64,000 bases of DNA from Annona cherimola (taxonomy: Eukaryota; Streptophyta; Magnoliopsida; Magnoliales; Annonaceae): NCBI GenBank assembly GCA_030490835.1, contig CM059971.1, positions 43,882,012 through 43,946,011 of the forward strand, given 5' to 3'. The position numbers and the translations under genes are program-made. Positions 58,606-64,000 of the stretch are shown one piece after another. The notes beneath the pieces are model-generated. The model had not been told where the DNA came from, ran no database searches, and was given only the letters and a program-made list of their open reading frames with translations. Each line of letters opens with the position of its first letter. The first letter of the stretch is position 1.

Positions 58606-58613
58606 TATAAATA
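58606..58613 (+). promoter_or_regulatory. TATA box of the copia LTR
   Basis: TATAAATA followed by GCATTCATGGTGGACGAGG, conserved with the solo LTR. Transcription would start roughly 30 bp downstream. Confidence 0.75.
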
Positions 58614-58927
58614 GCATTCATGGTGGACGAGGGAAGTAGTTGGAAAACATTAAGTGAGCATAACTCCTATCTACAAGAGCATTAAAGTGATCAAGCCAAT
58701 CAAGAGAGGAAGAATTGTGCTTCAAGTTGCAAGAGCTACATTCAGAAACTTCAAAGCCATCATCTACAAGTTCTTCCCTGCGCTAAATCGTTTCTACACA
58801 CCTGTAAAGTGTAGTTTACTTTCATTGATTATTTGTTTGTATTGAACTTGATTTAGCTTGGGTAGCTAAGATCAAGTGATAGCAAAGTAGTGTGTGATTG
58901 GAGTGTGACTCATCACCTACTTGTGCT

Positions 58928-59028
58928 AGTTGTTGATGCCCCCTAGAGCTAGAATCTAGAAGAGAGCAAGTGGCTCTAGTTGTTGATGCCCCCTAGAGCT
59001 TTGAATCTAGAAGAGAGCAAGAGGCTCT
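58928..59028 (+). repeat. 50-bp tandem duplication in the copia LTR
   Basis: AGTTGTTGATGCCCCCTAGA and the following bases through GGCTCT occur twice (58928-58977 and 58978-59028) with few differences. The solo LTR has a single copy, so the duplication is derived. Confidence 0.9.
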
Positions 59029-59301
59029 AATTGTATTGAGAGAATACAATAGTGGAACCCAAGTCACAAGGTGTGTGAGCTTGGAAGAGTGGAGTAGGGA
59101 GGTTGCCCGAACCACTATAAAATCCTTGTCTACTTGCTTTTATTTCTGCTCTCTTTATTACTTTGCTTTCCATTCAGTTACTTCATTAAAGGGGATTAAT
59201 TCTATAAGGGGTTAAGTTTTTTAAGTTACCAAAAGAAATTTTTAAGAACCCAATTCACCCCTCCCCTCTTGGGTTTTGCCATCTATTCGGGACCCAACAA
59301 G

Positions 59302-59316
59302 TGGTATCAGAGCAGG
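59302..59316 (+). other. primer-binding site of the copia element
   Basis: TGGTATCAGAGCAGG begins two bases after the LTR end. The first twelve bases are complementary to the 3' end of plant initiator methionine tRNA. Confidence 0.95.
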
Positions 59317-59347
59317 TCTTTGAGTTAAACCAAAGAGATCTATTGAT

Positions 59348-61201
59348 ATGGCATCCCAATCGATTCCCGTTCCCGCTTTTGCTGAGGGCCAATCATTCAC
59401 TAGGCCACCATTGTTTGATGGGAACAACTTTGGTTATTGGAAGCTTCGTATGAAGCAACTCATCATGGCTACCGATATGGATTCTTGGATTGCTATCCAA
59501 GACGGTGTAACTTTGCCAATTAATGAAAGAGCTTCCAAATGGACCGAAGAGGAAGTAAGAACCGTCAAGAGCAATGCTAAGGCTATGAACTCTTTATTTT
59601 GTGCTCTTACGGCTTCGGAATATGATAGAGTATCATCTTGCCTAACCGCCAAGGAGATATGGGATACTCTAACATCCATTTATGAAGGAACCTCTCAAGT
59701 CCAAGGGACTAGGAGAAATATTTTGATAGGAGAGTTGGAAAGTTTTAGAATGCTAGACACTGAAAATATTTCTGAAATGTTTGCAAGATTTTCTAAGATT
59801 ACTAATGCTCTCAAAGGTCTTGGAAAAGCTATCTCTGAATCCGAACAGGTGATGAAGATACTAAGAGCTCTACCGGATTCATGGACTCCAAAGATTACAG
59901 CTATTGAAGAAGCGAAAGACCTCAACACCCTAAAGCTAGAAGATCTAATTAGCTCACTAATGTCACATGAGCTAATTAAGAGAAGAAACGAAGAGAATCA
60001 TAAAGGGAAGAAAATCATTGCATTAAAAGCGGCACGCAACTCAGACGAGTCTACCTCCTCGTCTAACAATGGTGATGAAGATATTGCACTTCTTACTCAC
60101 AAGTTTCGAAAATTTGTGAGAAAAGAAAAGAACCTTAAAGACTTCAAAGAAAGACCACAAAAAGAAAAGAAGAAGGAGGTCACAAAATGCTACCGATGCG
60201 GGGGCGTAGGACATATGCAAGCTCAATGTCCTACACCGGAAGAAAGGCCAAAGGAGAATCATGAAAGAAGAAAATACCAAAGGCCAAGAGGAAGAGGCAT
60301 GTTCGTCAACGAGGAAACTTCATCAACATGCAGCTCTTCAACCGACGACAATGATGCAGCCAACTGTGCAAGAATATGCTGCATGGCACGAATCGAGCAA
60401 GAAGAGGACTTGCTATGCTTGAACACAACGGAAGTTTTGGAAGATCAATCCATCTCAACAAAATACACAGAAAGTGAAGAGGTAACTTCCAAACCTTGTC
60501 ATTCTCAATCTAGTTATTCTTCTTTTCATAATTGCCTCAAATGTGCTGAATTAGAAGAACTACAACTTGCATATGATTCATTATATGAGGAGATCAAAAA
60601 GCTAGGAAACAAGTTGACATTAAAGAGACAACAATGTAACTTTGTTATTATTGAAAATGGAAAACTAGCTGAAAAATCAACAAAACTGAAAGAAGAAAAT
60701 GAATCATTGTTGAAAGAGATAGAGAAACTAAGAAAAGAGAACAAATCATTAAATGAATCATTAGTAAAGTTCTCTAATCCAGGAGAAAATGTAAGAATGT
60801 TTCTGAATATGACCTCACAAACTGATAAAAGAGGTCTTGGGTATCATACATTTGAGCAAGGAGAAAGTAGCAAATCAAATGTACAAATATTTGAGAAACA
60901 TCAAACTAAAAATGCATCTATATACAAGCCACAAAAGAAAAATTTTAAGTGGACTAGAAGACCAATAATGGAACCATTGCATACTTGGAGGCCTACTCCA
61001 AGATTACCTATGGCTTGTAATTTCTGCAATAAAATGGGTCACAAAACTTACAAATGTAATTTTAAGAAATTATATGACCATGGTGCAAAATTAGTTTGGG
61101 TTCCAAGAAACACAAGATTTGGGCTTTCAAAGTTAGAACAACAAAGATTGATCTATATTACTAACCCAAATGGACCCGTAAAATGGGTACCAAGAAGATA
61201 A
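59348..61201 (+). CDS. gag: copia gag polyprotein (617 aa), intact
   Basis: Capsid/nucleocapsid protein that assembles virus-like particles. It starts 31 bp after the PBS at the first suitable ATG ([16 protein letters not shown]). Residues 20-220 hold the copia-type gag region ([48 protein letters not shown]). A CCHC zinc knuckle lies at 281-294 ([14 protein letters not shown]) after a lysine-rich stretch. A probable coiled coil spans about 398-478 ([33 protein letters not shown]). A second CCHC motif is at 557-570 ([14 protein letters not shown]), and the end is PVKWVPRR. The long gag with a coiled coil and two knuckles is typical of the SIRE/Maximus group. The frame ends at TAA 61199-61201 and overlaps the open pol frame by about 20 nt. 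Confidence 0.93.
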   Translation: MASQSIPVPAFAEGQSFTRPPLFDGNNFGYWKLRMKQLIMATDMDSWIAIQDGVTLPINERASKWTEEEVRTVKSNAKAMNSLFCALTASEYDRVSSCLTAKEIWDTLTSIYEGTSQVQGTRRNILIGELESFRMLDTENISEMFARFSKITNALKGLGKAISESEQVMKILRALPDSWTPKITAIEEAKDLNTLKLEDLISSLMSHELIKRRNEENHKGKKIIALKAARNSDESTSSSNNGDEDIALLTHKFRKFVRKEKNLKDFKERPQKEKKKEVTKCYRCGGVGHMQAQCPTPEERPKENHERRKYQRPRGRGMFVNEETSSTCSSSTDDNDAANCARICCMARIEQEEDLLCLNTTEVLEDQSISTKYTESEEVTSKPCHSQSSYSSFHNCLKCAELEELQLAYDSLYEEIKKLGNKLTLKRQQCNFVIIENGKLAEKSTKLKEENESLLKEIEKLRKENKSLNESLVKFSNPGENVRMFLNMTSQTDKRGLGYHTFEQGESSKSNVQIFEKHQTKNASIYKPQKKNFKWTRRPIMEPLHTWRPTPRLPMACNFCNKMGHKTYKCNFKKLYDHGAKLVWVPRNTRFGLSKLEQQRLIYITNPNGPVKWVPRR

Positions 61202-64000
61202 GATTTATTTGCTTATTTTTCAGACATGTCTTAAGGCAAAGGCAAACAATGAATGGTTTATGGATAGCGGTTGCTCAAGGCATATGACCGGTGAAAGAAG
61301 TTTGTTTCACAAACTTAAGCCTTGTAATGATGGAATGGTTGCCTTTGGCAATAATGAAAAAGGTAAAATTAAAGGTAAAGGAAATATACATAGCATTTCA
61401 AATGCATGCATGGAAGATGTTTTGTTTGTTGAAGGACTCAAACACAATTTAATGAGCATTAGCCAATTATGTGATAAAGGATACAAAGTTGTGTTTGAAT
61501 CATCTATATGTAATGTATTTGATGGAGAACATATCATGTTTAGTGGTAAAAGACATGGAAATGTATATTTGGTCTCACTTGATGAATTGAATGGTCAATG
61601 TCTAATGGCCATTGATAATGATCCATGGGTTTGGCATAAAAGGCTTGGACATATAAACATGGGAAACATAAAAACCCTATGGAAAAAGAGTTTGGTAGAA
61701 GGATTACCAAGATTGAAATATGACAAAGACAAGATTTGCAAGGCATGTCAATTATCAAAACAACCCAAGATGCCTTTCTCTACCAAAAAGGAAATTTCCA
61801 CCACTAAGCCACTTGAATTGCTACATATGGATCTATACGGGCCATCCGACATTCTAACCATTGGTGGAAAGAAATATGTATTTGTCATAGTTGATGATTT
61901 TTCAAGATTCACATGGATAATTCTCTTAGCTAGTAAAGATGAAGCCTTCTCTATGTTCGCAACTTTTGTAAATTTGGTGCAAAATGAAAAACAAAGTACT
62001 ATTGTGACCATAAGAAGTGATCATGGTGGCGAATTCGAAAACAAACGATTCATGGAATTTTGCAATGAAAAAGGAATTCACCACACATTTTCTGCACCAA
62101 GAACTCCACAACAAAATGGAGTAGTTGAAAGGAAAAATAGAACTATACAAGAGATGGCTAGAACTATGCTAAATGAGAGCAATCTATCCAAGAAATTTTG
62201 GGGTGAAGCTGTAAGTACAGCTTGTCATGTATTGAACCGTGTTACCATTCGAGCAATCTTGAAAAAGACCCCATATGAACTATGGAAAGGAAGGAAACCA
62301 AATATTTCTTATTTTCATGCTTTTGGATGTACATGTTATGTTTTGAACAATGGAAAAACTAACTTGGGAAAGTTAGATGCTAAAAGCAATGAGGCTATAT
62401 TCCTTGGTTATTCATCAAATAGCAAAGCATATAGAGTCTTCAATAAACGATACCAAGTTGTTGAAGAATCCATACATGTTGTATTTGATGAAATTAATCA
62501 AACTCCGAGAAAGGAGGATGAACTGAGTGATGCAGATGAAACAAAAGGCAAAGAACAATCAAAGGAACTTGAGCTCAAGCCAGAAAATCTCGTGGAGGAA
62601 GAGGTAAGTGAAGGTAATGATTCTTACAAACCTCCAACTGATTTGAAGTTCAAAAATGCCCATCCAATTGAACAAGTTATTGGAAATATATATGAAGGAG
62701 TGAAAACTAGAAGATCAAAACAAAACGTTTATGGTCAATATGCCTTTGTATCTAAAATTGAACCAAATACCATTGAACAAGCTCTCAATGATGAACGTTG
62801 GATTATTGCAATGCAAGAAGAGCTAAACCAATTCGAAAGAAACAATGTATGGCATTTAGTTCCTAGACCAAATAATCACACTATCATAGGTACTAAATGG
62901 ATATTTAGGAACAAATTAGATGAAAGCGGACTCGTAATTAGAAACAAGGCAAGATTAGTAGCCAAAGGGTATTTCCAAGAAGAAGGAATTGATTTTGAAG
63001 AATCATATGCACCCGTGGCTAGATTAGAAGCCATACGTATTTTACTAGCATTTGCTTCTCATATGAATTTCAAATTGTTTCAAATGGATGTAAAAAGTGC
63101 ATTTTTGAATGGCTATCTGAATGAAGAAGTATATGTTGAACAACCCCCTGGCTTTGGAGAAAAGAATCAATCAAAGTATGTCTATAAATTGACCAAAGCA
63201 TTATATGGACTAAAACAAGCTCCAAGAGCTTGGTATGAAAGATTGAATAAATTTTTGATTGACCATGAGTTTCAAAAGGGGAAAGTAGACACTACTCTGT
63301 TCATTAAATATAAAAATAAAAACATTTTAATTGTGCAGATTTATGTTGATGATATAATATTTGGTGCTACTGACGAAAAACTTTGTCAAGAGTTTTCTAA
63401 GATAATGCAGAGCGAATTCGAAATGAGTATGATGGGAGAATTAAATTTCTTCCTTGGACTGCAAATCAAGCAACAAAGTGAAGGAATATTTCTAAATCAG
63501 TCCAAATATGCCAGAGAGATGCTCAAGAAGTTTGGAAAGCAAAATAGCAAAGGAGCAAACACTCCAATGAGCTCTACAATCAAGATCGATGCGGACGAAA
63601 ATGGTAAAAGTATCGATCAAACACTTTATAGAAGCATGATAGGATCCTTGCTATACTTAACTGCTTCTAGACCCGATATACTATTTAGTGTTTGTATGTG
63701 CTCTAGATTCCAAGCATGTCCAAAAGAATCACATCTACTTACTGTAAAAAGAATTTTTAAATATTTGTTAGAAACTACAAATCTTGGACTATGGTATCCA
63801 AAGGGGTCAACCTTTGATCTAATCGGCTATTCGGATGCAGACTTTGCCGGATATAAAGTAGATAGAAAAAGTACCAGTGGAACTTGTCAATTTCTTGGAC
63901 ATATGCTAGTTTCATGGAATTCAAGAAAACAAACAAGTGTTGCACTATCTACTGCGGAAGCTGAATACATAGCCGCCGGGAGTTGTTGTGCCCAATTACT
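61182..64000 (+). CDS. pol: copia pol (PR-IN-RT-RH), open to the window edge, partial
   Basis: One uninterrupted frame, +1 relative to gag, open from 61182 and with no ATG evident at its start. Order: protease with DSG at 61263-61271 ([13 protein letters not shown]); pre-integrase zinc finger ([14 protein letters not shown]); integrase triad Asp 61830 (HMDLYGP), Asp 62019 (RSDHGGEF), Glu 62127 (VVERKNRT); RT with [11 protein letters not shown] and YVDD at 63342-63353; RNase H with YSDADFAG (about 63828) and [10 protein letters not shown] at the edge. All catalytic residues visible are present. Expression needs a +1 shift or removal of a short segment: a pyrimidine-rich TTGCTTATTTTTCAG precedes ACATGTC at 61209-61223 and looks like a plant 3' splice site. 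The product would cut, copy and integrate the element. Confidence 0.94.

Larger units (their letters stand above)
57673..59299 (+). repeat. 5' LTR of the copia element (1627 bp)
   Basis: Starts TGTTGGAAACATGAGG, ends GGGACCCAACA, then AG and the PBS. TATA box at 58606-58613. GTCGAC dyad array in U3. A 50-bp tandem duplication at 58928-59028 is not present in the related solo LTR at 16687-18347. Confidence 0.95.
57673..64000 (+). mobile_element. Ty1/copia element (SIRE/Maximus-like), right end beyond the window
   Basis: LTR, initiator-Met PBS, gag with coiled coil, and pol in the copia order protease-integrase-RT-RNase H. Inserted in a D-type LTR after CCAGC (57668-57672, predicted target copy). 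Both reading frames are uninterrupted as far as seen, unlike every gypsy copy here, so this is probably the youngest insertion on the right side. SIRE elements can carry an env-like ORF after pol; that part is not in the window. Confidence 0.93.

Overview
The window is repeat-only DNA from a plant nuclear genome, almost certainly a seed plant. I see no host gene, tRNA, rRNA or CRISPR array. Everything recognisable is LTR retrotransposon. Most of it is Ty3/gypsy of the chromovirus type (gag-pol with a C-terminal chromodomain, resembling the Tekay/Del lineage), and there is one Ty1/copia element resembling the SIRE/Maximus lineage. Such density and nesting suits pericentromeric or other gene-poor heterochromatin.

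Layout. 1-8005 (-): 5' part of gypsy copy 1 (RT, protease, gag, an extra ORF here called ORF0, degenerate PBS, complete 4.05-kb LTR). 8006-18978 (+): gypsy copy 2 (ORF0 tail, gag-pol, PPT, 3' LTR), with a copia solo LTR at 16687-18347 inside its 3' LTR. 18979-22173 (-): LTR fragment F. 22174-22858 and 28433-29213 (-): LTR fragment G, split by a 5.6-kb solo LTR, B1 (22859-28427, TSD TAGGG). 29214-33458 and 39534-40253 (+): LTR fragment C, split by a 6.1-kb solo LTR, B2 (33459-39528, TSD TAGTT). 40254-41279: degenerate LTR-like sequence. 41280-52569 (-): second gypsy family, element D, with both LTRs (5' one truncated), PBS, ORF0, gag, pol and PPT; another solo LTR, H (43851-45593), sits in its pol. 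52570-55728 (+): gag-pol fragment E, closely related to copies 1 and 2. 55729-57672 (+): D-type LTR inserted in E's integrase. 57673-64000 (+): copia element inserted in that LTR, with open gag and pol frames, cut by the window edge in RNase H.

How the parts work together. The gypsy copies are decayed: gag-pol and ORF0 carry nonsense codons and frameshifts. The copia element looks young and possibly functional as far as visible. The gypsy families share an architecture not explained by a standard gag-pol element. (i) An ORF0 of about 270-280 codons lies between PBS and gag, conserved across two families. (ii) The LTR appears to encode a spliced leader: a TATA region, a purine-rich exon 1 ending at GTAAGT, a mini-exon of 39-46 nt bounded by AG and GT in nine copies, and a third exon beginning near the LTR 3' end. 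(iii) In the giant B/C-type LTRs the second predicted intron has grown to about 2.3 kb and is filled with short hairpins that show compensatory arm changes and cUNCGg-type tetraloops. The last three points come from reading the sequence; splicing, RNA folding and function are inference.
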